Origin: Paenibacillus montaniterrae
GTDB lineage: Bacteria > Bacillota > Bacilli > Paenibacillales > Paenibacillaceae
Assembly (NCBI RefSeq): GCF_018403185.1
Contig: NZ_BOSE01000010.1
Coordinates: 124,001 to 188,000 of the forward strand
Direction: 5' to 3'
DNA length: 64,000 nt
In this document: piece after piece, positions 9,417-18,282 of the stretch
How positions within the stretch are numbered: position 1 is the stretch's first letter
Layout of the letters: every line of letters starts with the position of its first letter
Made by a program: the position numbers and the translations under genes
Notes under the pieces: generated by a model
What the model was told of the DNA's origin: nothing
The model's database searches: none
Seen by the model: the letters and a program-made list of their open reading frames with translations, nothing else

Positions 9417-11255
9417 ATGAAAAAAAGATTGAGCTCCAATTTTTTTAGTATGCGCTTACGCAGCAAAATCGCTCTATTATGTACGGCGCTTATCGTAGCT
9501 TCAACTGTCATATCAGGCTATTTTCTATACCGCAATGCAGCGGAGGTGACGACAGAAACAGAAGCGGTGCATGCTTCCAAAATGGTAACCCAGGTCAACA
9601 ACTATCTCAATGAAAAGCTAAAGGGCATTATTACGCGCATTTTCTCCTTAAGAACGGACAGTCTGTTCAATGAAACGGCGGCAAGATTTTTAATAGATGG
9701 CGATCCGAGGCATCATGCATCTGCGTTAAGCTATTTTTCCAATGTGTTTATGGAAATGCGCTACTCAGAGCCGTTTATCGCATCCATGTTTTTATATACG
9801 CCCAAGGAAAGCTTCTATGATCTGTCGCTGCCTTACAATAGCACGGTTCAATTTTCGGAGACTGAGATGTACAAGGAAATAATGGAGAAGCCCAATTCCT
9901 TCGTCTATTGGTTTCCTAGCTCGAAAAGCGAGCTGTATCGCAGCAATGATGACGTCATTTCATTTGTTGTACGTTTTTCGATCAGCGGCTATAGCGAGGA
10001 GCTGTATATGGTCGTTCATTTGAAGGAAGAGAGAATGATGCAGTATTTAATAGATTCTTTGTCTGCCGAGGGCAGCTCCATGCTTATTGTTGACAATGCT
10101 ACTGGGGAAATTATCGTAGGAGATGCGCAGTCCAAAGAGCTGCTGCTCTCTGCTTCAGAGGTATGGGACAGCTTGCTGAACGAGCAGCAGGGCATGATGA
10201 GCAAAAGCTATGTAAATGATTCCTATATGATCCATTATGTGAAAATGAACGTTGCTCCCTGGACGCTCGTCAATATACAGTCGCAGAAAAGTTTGCTGGA
10301 CAAGCTCAATCATATTAAGCTGTACTCCTTGGTCATTATTTTGGTCAGCGTAATCGCAGGTGTTGTATTTGCGCTGCTGACGGCGTCTACGATAAGCAAG
10401 CCGCTGCGCATGCTGGAGAAATCTATGCAAAGGGTGCGAAGAGGGCAATTTAATAGTCGCTTTGAATATGCTCACCGAGATGAAGTAGGAAACTTGGGGC
10501 GTGCCTTCAATTTTATGACTGAGGAAATCAATGATTTGATCGAGCAAAAAAACAACTATATTGCGCAGTTGCAAGCGGAAAAGGAACAGGTGCAGAAAGA
10601 GCAGCGCTTGAAGCGAATAGCTGAGCTTAAAGCGCTTCAGTCGCAAATGACGCCGCATTTCTTATACAATACGCTGGATACGATTAAATGGAAGGCAGAG
10701 AAGGAAGGCAAGTCCGACATTGCCGGCATGATTACAACGCTTGCTGCTTTCTTCCGCATATCGCTTAGCCGTGGCAAAGAAATCATTACCGTAAAGGAAG
10801 AAATGGCGCATATTGCGAGCTATCTATCGCTCCAGCAAACGCGCTATCATGACCAATTCAGCTATGAGGTATATATCGATCCAGCGATTGAGCATTGTAA
10901 AACGGTCAAATTCATTTTACAGCCGTTGGTGGAAAATGCGATCTATCACGGCATTAAGCAGCTTGATCGCCCTGGGCGGATCATGATCCGCGCGGAGCGT
11001 GACGCAGCTTGCATGAAGCTGTCGGTTGAAGACAATGGACCCGGCATGCATCCGGTAAAGCTAAAGTTGATTTGTAAGCACTTACAAGCGGTTCAGGAGG
11101 AAACGGCGGACGGCTATGGCTTATTTAATGTGAATGATCGAATCAAGCTCTATTTTGGCAAAGCATACGGACTTCATGTGGAGAGCGAAGCTGGGAAGGG
11201 AACGAAGGTGACCGCTTGTATTCCATTGCAAGCTGAAGAAGGGGGAGAAGCATAA
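9417..11255 (+). CDS. YesM-like sensor histidine kinase
   Basis: Sensor kinase of 612 residues: N-terminal helix (about 15-35), extracellular region, second helix (about 302-325), HAMP (about 325-378), coiled coil, then the phosphorylation motif MTPHFLYNTLDTIKW and an HATPase domain (PLVENAIYHGI, DNGPGM, GYGLFNV). Its stop overlaps the start of the response regulator by one base (TAATG), so the two are translationally coupled. Placed between the permeases and binding protein, it probably senses the transported sugar. Confidence 0.92.
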   Translation: MKKRLSSNFFSMRLRSKIALLCTALIVASTVISGYFLYRNAAEVTTETEAVHASKMVTQVNNYLNEKLKGIITRIFSLRTDSLFNETAARFLIDGDPRHHASALSYFSNVFMEMRYSEPFIASMFLYTPKESFYDLSLPYNSTVQFSETEMYKEIMEKPNSFVYWFPSSKSELYRSNDDVISFVVRFSISGYSEELYMVVHLKEERMMQYLIDSLSAEGSSMLIVDNATGEIIVGDAQSKELLLSASEVWDSLLNEQQGMMSKSYVNDSYMIHYVKMNVAPWTLVNIQSQKSLLDKLNHIKLYSLVIILVSVIAGVVFALLTASTISKPLRMLEKSMQRVRRGQFNSRFEYAHRDEVGNLGRAFNFMTEEINDLIEQKNNYIAQLQAEKEQVQKEQRLKRIAELKALQSQMTPHFLYNTLDTIKWKAEKEGKSDIAGMITTLAAFFRISLSRGKEIITVKEEMAHIASYLSLQQTRYHDQFSYEVYIDPAIEHCKTVKFILQPLVENAIYHGIKQLDRPGRIMIRAERDAACMKLSVEDNGPGMHPVKLKLICKHLQAVQEETADGYGLFNVNDRIKLYFGKAYGLHVESEAGKGTKVTACIPLQAEEGGEA

Positions 11256-12883
11256 TGTATTCCGTGCTTATCGTTGATGACGAGGAATTTATAAGGGAAG
11301 GCATTGCACGCGTCATTCGCACCCAATGCCCGCAGTTTAATCGCGTTTACGAGGCGCATAATGGCGAGCAGGCATTAAGCATGACGCTGGAATATGCACC
11401 TGATCTCATTATTACAGATATTCAAATGCCGATCCAGAACGGTCTCGAGTTTATTGAGCAGGTGAAGGCTGAAAATGTGGATGCAGCGATCGTTATTATT
11501 AGCGGATATGATGATTTTGAATATGCGCAGCAAGGCTTAAGGCTGGCAGTGAACGACTACTTGCTAAAGCCGGTCGAATCTGATCACCTTGCCGCACGCT
11601 TGCAGCAAATTGCTGATGAATTGGATCAAAAGCATTTGTTCCATAAAAATCAGTCTGAAATCCAGCGCATTGTCGAGGAGAGTCTGCCGCTGTACCGCGA
11701 ACGGCTTTATCGCAATCTGATTGAAGGGAGAAAGGACGGTAGCGAATATATAGAACGAGCGCATCAGCTTGGTATTTCCTTTGATCGGAGCTACTATGCG
11801 GCTGCCCTAATTCGCTACCATATAAGCGAGGAGCATGCTGCGGGCGCATTTCTTGCCGATGCGATGATGACTGATATTGTTGCCGGAGCGGCGAGCCGAT
11901 TTATACAGGATCTCGACGTGCACAGCTTTTTTGTTAGAGATCGCGAGCTTGTTCTGCTTATCGGCAGCAGCGAAAGCACGAAGGAGCTAAGCTTTGCTGT
12001 TATCAATCAATATTTGCTGCGACTGGAAAAAGCGCTGCATAATAATTTGCAGCTGGAGCATTTGAATATTGCGCTTGGTTCGATTTCGCAGTCAATTGCC
12101 GATCTGGCATTATCGTATAAGCAAGCTCAGGAGGCGATGCTTTACCGCTTGTCAGTCAAAAATCAGGTCATCCTGAACTTCGAGGAGCTGGCCTCGTTAT
12201 CTGTACCGGAAACGCAGGAGCGAAGCCGCGCTGAGGAACTGATTTTGCAGGTGAAGCTATTAAATAAAGCGCGCGCTATGCAATGCATTCATAACTATAT
12301 TGAGGACATTACCTCGATTCAAGGCGCACATCCCCATTGGGTGAAATTATCGATTCTGGAGCTGGCGATGTCCTTATTAAGAATTATGCAGGATGCCAAG
12401 CTTGATTTAAGTCCGCTGCTGCAGCAGCCTGATATTGATCCATATGTTAATGTTTATCGTCTGGACCTCGTCTCCGAGCTGCAAAGGTGGCTGGAGCATT
12501 TTGTAGGGCGATGCATTGCAGAGATGGAAAAAAGCGCGCTGCATAAGGGTGTTTCGCATGTGGAAAAGGTGAAGCAATATATCGAGGCGCATTTTTCAGA
12601 CAGCAGCCTTTCCATTAGCGCGGTGGCTTCCAGACTGTTTTTAAGCCCAAATTATTTGCGTCAGCTCTTTCGCCAGGAAACAGGGGAATCGTTTGTGGAG
12701 CAATTAACGCGAATCCGTATGGAGCATGCTGTCGTCTATCTGAAGGACCCGCTGCTGAAAATACAGGATGTTGCCGAAAAGGTCGGTTTTGAGGAGCAGC
12801 GCTATTTCTCAAGCTGCTTTAAAAAGTATTATGCGATGACTCCGTCCGAGTACCGGGAAGCGCTGCAAAGCGGTTTGCTGTAA
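11255..12883 (+). CDS. AraC-type response regulator
   Basis: Regulator of 542 residues. The receiver domain (1-120) carries the acidic pair in IVDDEE, the phospho-accepting Asp in DLIITDIQMP and the Lys of LLKPVES. A long linker follows, then a C-terminal AraC DNA-binding domain (about 435-538) with two helix-turn-helix motifs. It is coupled to the kinase upstream. The likely target is the inverted repeat and promoter between this gene and the binding protein gene at 13002, as well as the permeases. Confidence 0.92.
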   Translation: MYSVLIVDDEEFIREGIARVIRTQCPQFNRVYEAHNGEQALSMTLEYAPDLIITDIQMPIQNGLEFIEQVKAENVDAAIVIISGYDDFEYAQQGLRLAVNDYLLKPVESDHLAARLQQIADELDQKHLFHKNQSEIQRIVEESLPLYRERLYRNLIEGRKDGSEYIERAHQLGISFDRSYYAAALIRYHISEEHAAGAFLADAMMTDIVAGAASRFIQDLDVHSFFVRDRELVLLIGSSESTKELSFAVINQYLLRLEKALHNNLQLEHLNIALGSISQSIADLALSYKQAQEAMLYRLSVKNQVILNFEELASLSVPETQERSRAEELILQVKLLNKARAMQCIHNYIEDITSIQGAHPHWVKLSILELAMSLLRIMQDAKLDLSPLLQQPDIDPYVNVYRLDLVSELQRWLEHFVGRCIAEMEKSALHKGVSHVEKVKQYIEAHFSDSSLSISAVASRLFLSPNYLRQLFRQETGESFVEQLTRIRMEHAVVYLKDPLLKIQDVAEKVGFEEQRYFSSCFKKYYAMTPSEYREALQSGLL

Positions 12884-12932
12884 AACCTGTGTTTTCTTAA
12901 CATGGAATCTGCGTTTTTTGGATTATAGCGAA

Positions 12933-12976
12933 TGTAGTAGTTTGATAGAATCTACATGAACAAACAAACTACTACA
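12933..12976 (+). promoter_or_regulatory. extended -10 promoter within a 12 bp inverted repeat
   Basis: TGTAGTAGTTTG (12933-12944) and CAAACTACTACA (12965-12976) are perfect inverted copies with a 20 bp spacer. The spacer holds an extended -10, TG-A-TAGAAT (12943-12951), and the expected transcription start. It could be an operator or a hairpin at the mRNA 5' end. It drives the binding protein gene. Confidence 0.55.
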
Positions 12977-13001
12977 GGCAACAACCAGAAAGGTGAGGTC
13001 A

Positions 13002-14399
13002 ATGAAAAAGTCAATGGCACTGCTGGCAACGATGCTCGTGTTGTCGCTTATTACAGCATGTGGAAGCAATTCAGGGAACGGCAATTCTTCTTCACAGGAA
13101 AATGAAAGCGTTACCGAAGGCAAAAAAACAGTAATTAAAGTATGGACGATGAATCGCGCCGATCAAGAGTATATGAATGAAAAAATCGCAGCATTTAATG
13201 CGGAAAACGAACACAATATTGAAATCGACTATCAAATTTATTCGGACAACTACACCCAGTCATTAGATATTGCAATGGCGACCAACGAAGGACCGGATGT
13301 ATTTTTTGATGGGGCGACAGCCTTTAATGATCATTTGCTAAAAGGGAACTTGGCACCGCTTAACGATTTCGTAACGCCAGCGTTTAAAGAGAGATTTGGC
13401 GAGGGCGCGTTTGTAGAGGGCATTAACGTGATAGACGGCAACATTTATTCACTTCCAGCTATTAGCACAACGCCTAGATTGTTCTATAATAAAGATATAT
13501 TTGACAAGGTTGGCGTAACTGAGCCGCCTAAAACGCTAGACGAGATGGTAGAGGTTGCAACGCTTATTACTGACCAATTAAAAGGTGAGGGCATTTATGG
13601 CTTTGCAGCAAATCTTAAAAATCCCGCTCAAGCATTGTCTCGTTCGGTAGACTATATTTTAATGAGAAGCGGCGGAGTCGAGGCCGGCTATGATTTTGTC
13701 AACGGCAAATATGATTTCAGCGGCTATAAACCGATTCTGGAAGCGTACAAGGAAATCTTTACATCCGGCGCAGCATTTCCAGGCAGCGAGTCGCTGGATA
13801 TTGATCCGCTGCGCACGCAATTTGCCGCAGGCAAGATCGGCATGTATATTTCCTGGAATCATTCAGAGCCAGGCGTATATATGAATCAGTTCCCTACCGA
13901 GCAAAATTGGAGTGTCGCACAGCTTCCAACCATCGAGGAAACGGTGACAGGCTCTCAGCATCTTAATCTGGCAGGACGCTGGTATTTTATGAATGCGAAT
14001 ACAAAGCATCCGGATCAGGCGTGGAAGGTTATGGAGTTTCTGTACAGTGATGAGCTGCTGGCCGGCTATCATGAAAATGGACTTGGCCTTGTTATGGTTC
14101 CTTCTGTGCTTGAAGTAGCGGAAAACCCGACTACCATTCAAAACTGGCCTGAGCTGGCGCTTACTGAGCATGATAAAATTTGGCCGCCGCTGCCAACAGG
14201 CGTTATTCCTGAAGGAAATGATATGTATTTTATTTTCAACGCCATTATTTTAGGCTCGCTGGATGTTGACAAAGGGCTTGCAGATTTGAATGAACGCTAC
14301 AATGCTGCATACGATAAGGCGATTGCAGACAATAAGGTTGAACGAATTCAATATCCGGATTTTGATCCGGCTAATCCAGGCAAGGTGTTCGGACAGTAA
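13002..14399 (+). CDS. extracellular sugar-binding lipoprotein
   Basis: Solute-binding protein of 465 residues for the permeases at 7511 and 8436. It has a lipoprotein signal peptide with lipobox LITAC (Cys about 22), a Ser/Asn-rich tether, and a family-1 fold with typical motifs (VIKVWTMNRADQ near residue 45; GPDVFFDGATAF). The ATG at 13002 follows AGGTGAGG; the ATG 9 bp upstream lies in that site. It is separated from the permeases by the kinase/regulator pair and has its own promoter. Confidence 0.9.
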   Translation: MKKSMALLATMLVLSLITACGSNSGNGNSSSQENESVTEGKKTVIKVWTMNRADQEYMNEKIAAFNAENEHNIEIDYQIYSDNYTQSLDIAMATNEGPDVFFDGATAFNDHLLKGNLAPLNDFVTPAFKERFGEGAFVEGINVIDGNIYSLPAISTTPRLFYNKDIFDKVGVTEPPKTLDEMVEVATLITDQLKGEGIYGFAANLKNPAQALSRSVDYILMRSGGVEAGYDFVNGKYDFSGYKPILEAYKEIFTSGAAFPGSESLDIDPLRTQFAAGKIGMYISWNHSEPGVYMNQFPTEQNWSVAQLPTIEETVTGSQHLNLAGRWYFMNANTKHPDQAWKVMEFLYSDELLAGYHENGLGLVMVPSVLEVAENPTTIQNWPELALTEHDKIWPPLPTGVIPEGNDMYFIFNAIILGSLDVDKGLADLNERYNAAYDKAIADNKVERIQYPDFDPANPGKVFGQ

Positions 14400-14414
14400 A
14401 TCGTATAAACAATC

Positions 14415-14446
14415 AAAAAGGCTCGCTTATGCTGAGCTCTTTTTGG
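14415..14446 (+). terminator. partial terminator between binding protein and GH78 genes
   Basis: AAAAAGGCTC faces GAGCTCTTTTT across the loop GCTTATGCT, with one bulged base, and the T-run is part of the right arm. It may reduce transcription from the abundant binding protein gene into the glycosidase gene. Confidence 0.5.
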
Positions 14447-14462
14447 CGTAAGGGGGATTATT

Positions 14463-16622
14463 GTGCAACAATGGCAAGCTAAATGGATTACAGACCCGGA
14501 GTTTGCAAGCTGTCAGCCGCTCGCTGTCTTTCATAAGGAATATGAGGCGTGGGAAGAGGCGCATCATCCAGCGCATTTGCGCAACAGACATATGCTTGTG
14601 CGAAAAGCGTTCGTGCTTGAGCAGCAGCCCTTGCAGGCTAATCTGCGGATTACGGGTGATGATTATTACAAGCTTTATATAAACGGCCAATTTGTTGGTC
14701 AAGGTCCGGCCCAAGGCTATCCTTTTCATTACAACTATAATGAGTGGGAGGTTGCTTCTTATTTGCAAGCCGGGAACAATGTCATTGCGGTGCATGTCTA
14801 TTATCAGGGGCATATCAATCGCTCCTACAACAGCGGGGATTTGCGGCAGGGTATGATTGCAGAGCTGTACGTCAATCAGCGGCTACATCTTATAAGCGAC
14901 AGCTCATGGAAGTACCGGGTTGCGAAGCATTATGGCGATGGCGAGACCGTAGGCTATGAGACGCAATATTTGGAGCATATCGATCAAAGGCTGGCCGAGC
15001 CGCAGTGGAAAGCGTTGGATTACGCTGACGGGCACTGGGCATTTGTGGCGGAAAAGCAGGCTGCTGATTATAAGCTGGCTGCACAGCAAACGCCGCCCGT
15101 TTCTGTTTATGAGCTTGCTCCCAAGCAGGTAGTGGAGCTGGATAAGGGGCATTATTTAATCGACTTTGGGATGGAGCTGACAGGACAGTTTACGCTGAAG
15201 GCTTGCGGGCTGGAAGGTCAAGAGCTCGAAATCCGCTATGGAGAAGAGCTGCAGGAGGACCAGCAGGCGGTTCGATATGATATGCGCTGCAATTGCTTGT
15301 ATAAGGAAATATGGATTTTATCAGGCAAGGAAGATTGGTTTGAACCATTCGAGTATAAAGCGTTCCGTTATGTTGAGGTCATCGGACCGCCAGAGGTGCT
15401 GCTGCCAGCCAGCTTTAAAGCTATTGTCAGACATTATCCACTCGATCCGCAAGCCTGCAGCTTTCAATCATCTGATGCTATGCTCAATCAAATTTGGGAT
15501 ATATGCAAGCGAGGCGTCCAGCTATGCGCTCAGGAAAGCTATGTCGATTGTCCATCACGCGAAAAAGGGCAATATTTGGGCGACAATACGATTATGGGAC
15601 ATACCCATATGTATATAAGCGGAGATTTGCGTCTGTTCAAGAAGGCGATCTATGACTTTGCGCTATCTTCTGCAATTTGCCCAGGGCTGATGGCGGTTGC
15701 GCCGGGCAACTTTATGCAGGAAATCGCTGATTTTTCCTTGCAATGGCCGCAGCAGGTGCTGCTTTATTATGAGCATAGCGGCGATCAGCAATTTTTAAGA
15801 GAAATGTATCCGTATGCTGAAAATGTGCTGGCTTATTTCCAAAAATATCGCCGCAGCGACGGCTTGCTGGAAAGTGTGCAGGAAAAATGGAACTTGGTCG
15901 ACTGGCCTGAAAATTTGCGCGACGGCTATGATTTTCCGTTGACAAGACCGGTGAGCGACGGCTGTCATAACGTTGTGAACGCCTTTTATTACGGCTGTGT
16001 TGCCGCTGTGCAGAAAATGAAGGATATTCTCGGCATCTCTTATTCCGACGAGCTGCCAGCTTTGCGCAAAGCGTTTATTGATGTGTTTTACCGGCAAGAA
16101 ACAGGGCTGTTTGTCGATGCTGTTGATTCAGCTCATCATTCGCTGCATGCCAATATATTGCCGCATTATGTTGGTATTGCGCCTGATGAGGCCAAGCAAG
16201 CCTTTGTGGCGATGGTACGCAGTAAAAGAATGAGCTGCGGCGTATATATGTCGTACTTCCTGCTTAAAGCATTGGCTGCGTGCGGGGAGAGCGATTTGCT
16301 CTATGAGCTGATTACTTGCCGTGATGAGCGCTCATGGGTCAATATGATCAATGAAGGGGCGACCGCATGCTTTGAAGCATGGGGCAAGGAGCAGAAGTGG
16401 AATACAAGCCTATGTCATGGCTGGGCTAGCTCGCCCATTCCTTTATTGATTGAGGAGATCATTGGCATTAAGCCTGCGGCGCCAGGCTGGTCGGAGGTTG
16501 CCTTCAATCCTTGCATTCCTGAAGCAATGCCTGATTTTGAGCTTGAATTTCGCACAGTGCGTGAAGTGATCTGCGTGGAATATAAGCAAGGCGAGCTGAG
16601 CTTGGTGCAGAAGCAAATATGA
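14463..16622 (+). CDS. alpha-L-rhamnosidase-like glycoside hydrolase (GH78)
   Basis: Protein of 719 residues with no signal peptide, so probably cytoplasmic, acting on imported oligosaccharides. The N-terminal half holds beta-sandwich domains typical of GH78 (TGDDYYKLYINGQFVGQGP). The (alpha/alpha)6 catalytic domain (about 330-640) has YVDCPSREKGQYLGD, where Glu is the expected general acid, and NEGATACFEAWG with the expected general base. SLCHGWASSPIPLL is also typical. GTG start after AAGGGGGAT. It closes the 7.5-16.6 kb locus and suggests rhamnosides as the substrate. Confidence 0.85.
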   Translation: MQQWQAKWITDPEFASCQPLAVFHKEYEAWEEAHHPAHLRNRHMLVRKAFVLEQQPLQANLRITGDDYYKLYINGQFVGQGPAQGYPFHYNYNEWEVASYLQAGNNVIAVHVYYQGHINRSYNSGDLRQGMIAELYVNQRLHLISDSSWKYRVAKHYGDGETVGYETQYLEHIDQRLAEPQWKALDYADGHWAFVAEKQAADYKLAAQQTPPVSVYELAPKQVVELDKGHYLIDFGMELTGQFTLKACGLEGQELEIRYGEELQEDQQAVRYDMRCNCLYKEIWILSGKEDWFEPFEYKAFRYVEVIGPPEVLLPASFKAIVRHYPLDPQACSFQSSDAMLNQIWDICKRGVQLCAQESYVDCPSREKGQYLGDNTIMGHTHMYISGDLRLFKKAIYDFALSSAICPGLMAVAPGNFMQEIADFSLQWPQQVLLYYEHSGDQQFLREMYPYAENVLAYFQKYRRSDGLLESVQEKWNLVDWPENLRDGYDFPLTRPVSDGCHNVVNAFYYGCVAAVQKMKDILGISYSDELPALRKAFIDVFYRQETGLFVDAVDSAHHSLHANILPHYVGIAPDEAKQAFVAMVRSKRMSCGVYMSYFLLKALAACGESDLLYELITCRDERSWVNMINEGATACFEAWGKEQKWNTSLCHGWASSPIPLLIEEIIGIKPAAPGWSEVAFNPCIPEAMPDFELEFRTVREVICVEYKQGELSLVQKQI

Positions 16623-16627
16623 GCAAG

Positions 16628-16675
16628 AAAAAAGGATCTCTATCCCTGCAGCTATGAGGGAAGGAGATCCTTTTT
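16628..16675. terminator. bidirectional terminator
   Basis: AAAAAAGGATCTC and GGAGATCCTTTTT form a long stem with an inner CCCT/AGGG pair. A-run before and T-run after let it serve both the GH78 gene and the convergent DoxX gene. Confidence 0.85.
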
Positions 16676-16704
16676 GCATCGGTATGAACAGCTTCGGCAA
16701 CACG

Positions 16705-17277
16705 CTAGCTGCCAATCGATTCAGAGCTGTCAGTGCTGTGCTTTTTCTTGGCGCTCCATGGCGTGCCTAGCAGCGGCAGCGCCCAGCGGTCAAGCCCGTA
16801 CCAGCCTGCATTTTTCCATGCGAGCACCAGCCATGTAGCAAGAACAAACAGCAGCGGGTTGGAGCTGACTGTACCAGCGAACAGGAAGCTGACGTTCATT
16901 AAACCGCCACAAAATGCGGCAATACCCGTTAGCAGGCCAAGAATAAGACCTAATCCGACCAAAACCTCGCCGAATGCGACAACATAGGAAAAAGCTTTGG
17001 CATTTGGAATAACGAAATTCTCCAAAAAGGCTGCATACCAGCTGGAAACATCCTTGCCTTCCTCTGCTTTAGCCAGTGCCCCCTGCATAAAGCCTGTTAC
17101 AGCGGCTCCCGCATTTTCGCCGGTCCATGCATCGCTGTTTACCTTTTTCCAGCCGGAAGTAAGCCAAGTATAACCTACGTACAAGCGAACGATAAGCCAG
17201 ATCCAGCCTGCTCCAGTGCTGCTGAACAGAAAACGGGAAACCGGGTTCTCGGGAATATGAATCATTTTATTGGACAT
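16705..17277 (-). CDS. DoxX-family membrane protein
   Basis: Integral membrane protein of 190 residues with about four helices and conserved features of the DoxX/DoxD group (an early VRLYVGYTWLTSGWKK helix, AFGEVLVGLGLILGLLTG). Some members are thiosulfate:quinone oxidoreductase subunits; most are uncharacterised. GGAACCACTC-side sequence on the minus strand gives GGGAGGAACC before the ATG. It stands alone, divergent from the HNH gene. The family assignment is firm, the function is not. Confidence 0.8.
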   Translation of the reverse strand: MSNKMIHIPENPVSRFLFSSTGAGWIWLIVRLYVGYTWLTSGWKKVNSDAWTGENAGAAVTGFMQGALAKAEEGKDVSSWYAAFLENFVIPNAKAFSYVVAFGEVLVGLGLILGLLTGIAAFCGGLMNVSFLFAGTVSSNPLLFVLATWLVLAWKNAGWYGLDRWALPLLGTPWSAKKKHSTDSSESIGS

Positions 17278-17390
17278 GAGTGGTTCCTCCCAGATAAGTG
17301 GTGATCATTTCCACCTTACTATAAAGTACCCCCCATGCAATGAAAGTGATTTTTGTCACAGTGCTTCTTTTTTCAATTTAGCTGTGAAGT

Positions 17391-17419
17391 ACAATACGTT
17401 GAATGATCTATGCTATAAT
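17391..17419 (+). promoter_or_regulatory. sigma-A promoter of the HNH gene
   Basis: Perfect TATAAT at 17414-17419. A weak -35 (ACAATA, 17391-17396) lies 17 bp upstream. Transcription would start near 17425, which argues against starts before that position. Confidence 0.5.
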
Positions 17420-17470
17420 TTAGGAAGCGATATGAACGGAACGAAAGCAGGGACGATTGTGGAAGCTAAG

Positions 17471-18130
17471 ATGAAATATTGTATAAGCTGCGGGCAAGAG
17501 AAGCCAATCAATGATTTTCTTCGCCGTACAGGAAGACGAGAGCGCCCTGACAGCAGACGCGGAACCTGCAAGCAATGCAGGCAAGCAGGAACTGCTGCCG
17601 GTCAATATTCGGAGCAAACGACCGTCTCCGTCGCTCACCTGCCAGCTCCAGGCCGCGCCAGATGGAGCCGCAAGAAGCGTCAGCCCATCCTCTATGTCAG
17701 ACCCACACATGCGATTAATGGCTCAAGCCTGCGTGCGGACGATTTGCGTCCGACCTGGCGCGGTGTCGTGCGCATGCGCGGCAGGTCGGATACGGGACGG
17801 CGCTGGATTCAGGAGGTTGATTTGGCGCAGGCCAGACAGCTTGTGAAGGAAGGCGCGGCGATCATTATTAATCCGTATACGATTCGGATGATATACAGCG
17901 GCAAGGAGTTTCGCAAATTTATTTTGGCACGTGATCATCATACCTGCCATTACTGCGGCGAGTATGGCGATACGATTGACCATCTGCTGCCCCGCGCCAA
18001 AGGCGGATATACGACGCCTGTTAATTGCGTATGCGCCTGCCTAAGCTGCAATCAGCAAAAAGGGAATTTAACGCCGGAGCAGTTTATGCAATTTTTATTG
18101 GAACAGCATAAGGAGCCACACTTGAAATGA
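17471..18130 (+). CDS. HNH endonuclease with N-terminal zinc ribbon
   Basis: Protein of 219 residues. The N-terminus has four cysteines in zinc-ribbon spacing (CISCG, then CKQC about 30 residues on). The C-terminal HNH domain has CHYCGEYGDTIDHLLPRAKGG, asparagine in NCV, and CLSCNQQKG, i.e. the catalytic DH plus two CxxC zinc knuckles. Start ATG 17471 has GGAAG 5 bp upstream; ATG 17432 is possible. A stand-alone nuclease of this type may belong to defence or repair, but nothing nearby settles it. Confidence 0.8.
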   Translation: MKYCISCGQEKPINDFLRRTGRRERPDSRRGTCKQCRQAGTAAGQYSEQTTVSVAHLPAPGRARWSRKKRQPILYVRPTHAINGSSLRADDLRPTWRGVVRMRGRSDTGRRWIQEVDLAQARQLVKEGAAIIINPYTIRMIYSGKEFRKFILARDHHTCHYCGEYGDTIDHLLPRAKGGYTTPVNCVCACLSCNQQKGNLTPEQFMQFLLEQHKEPHLK

Positions 18131-18175
18131 CTTTCATCTCACTTGCTTCAAGCGGTGAGTGTGAAAGTCTTTTTT
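18129..18175 (+). terminator. terminator after the HNH gene
   Basis: GACTTTCA-CTCAC pairs with GTGAG-GTGAAAGTC, followed by six T. It overlaps the stop codon and isolates the Fur-box operon that follows. Confidence 0.75.
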
Positions 18176-18197
18176 ATGGCAGCTTGCATATATATGT

Positions 18198-18227
18198 ATT
18201 GATAATAATTATCAATATCGATATAAT
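18198..18227 (+). promoter_or_regulatory. Fur box overlapping a sigma-A promoter
   Basis: ATTGATAATAATTATCAAT (18198-18216) is a perfect palindrome and contains the 7-1-7 Bacillus Fur box TGATAAT-A-ATTATCA exactly. The same bases give the -35 TTGATA (18199-18204), followed after 17 bp by TATAAT (18222-18227). Fur bound with iron would cover the -35 directly. It controls the operon 18283-21052. Confidence 0.9.
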
Positions 18228-18282
18228 GGGGGAGATAGTAAATCTAGTAAAATATTGATTCGGCAATAGGAGGTGCAGCTCG

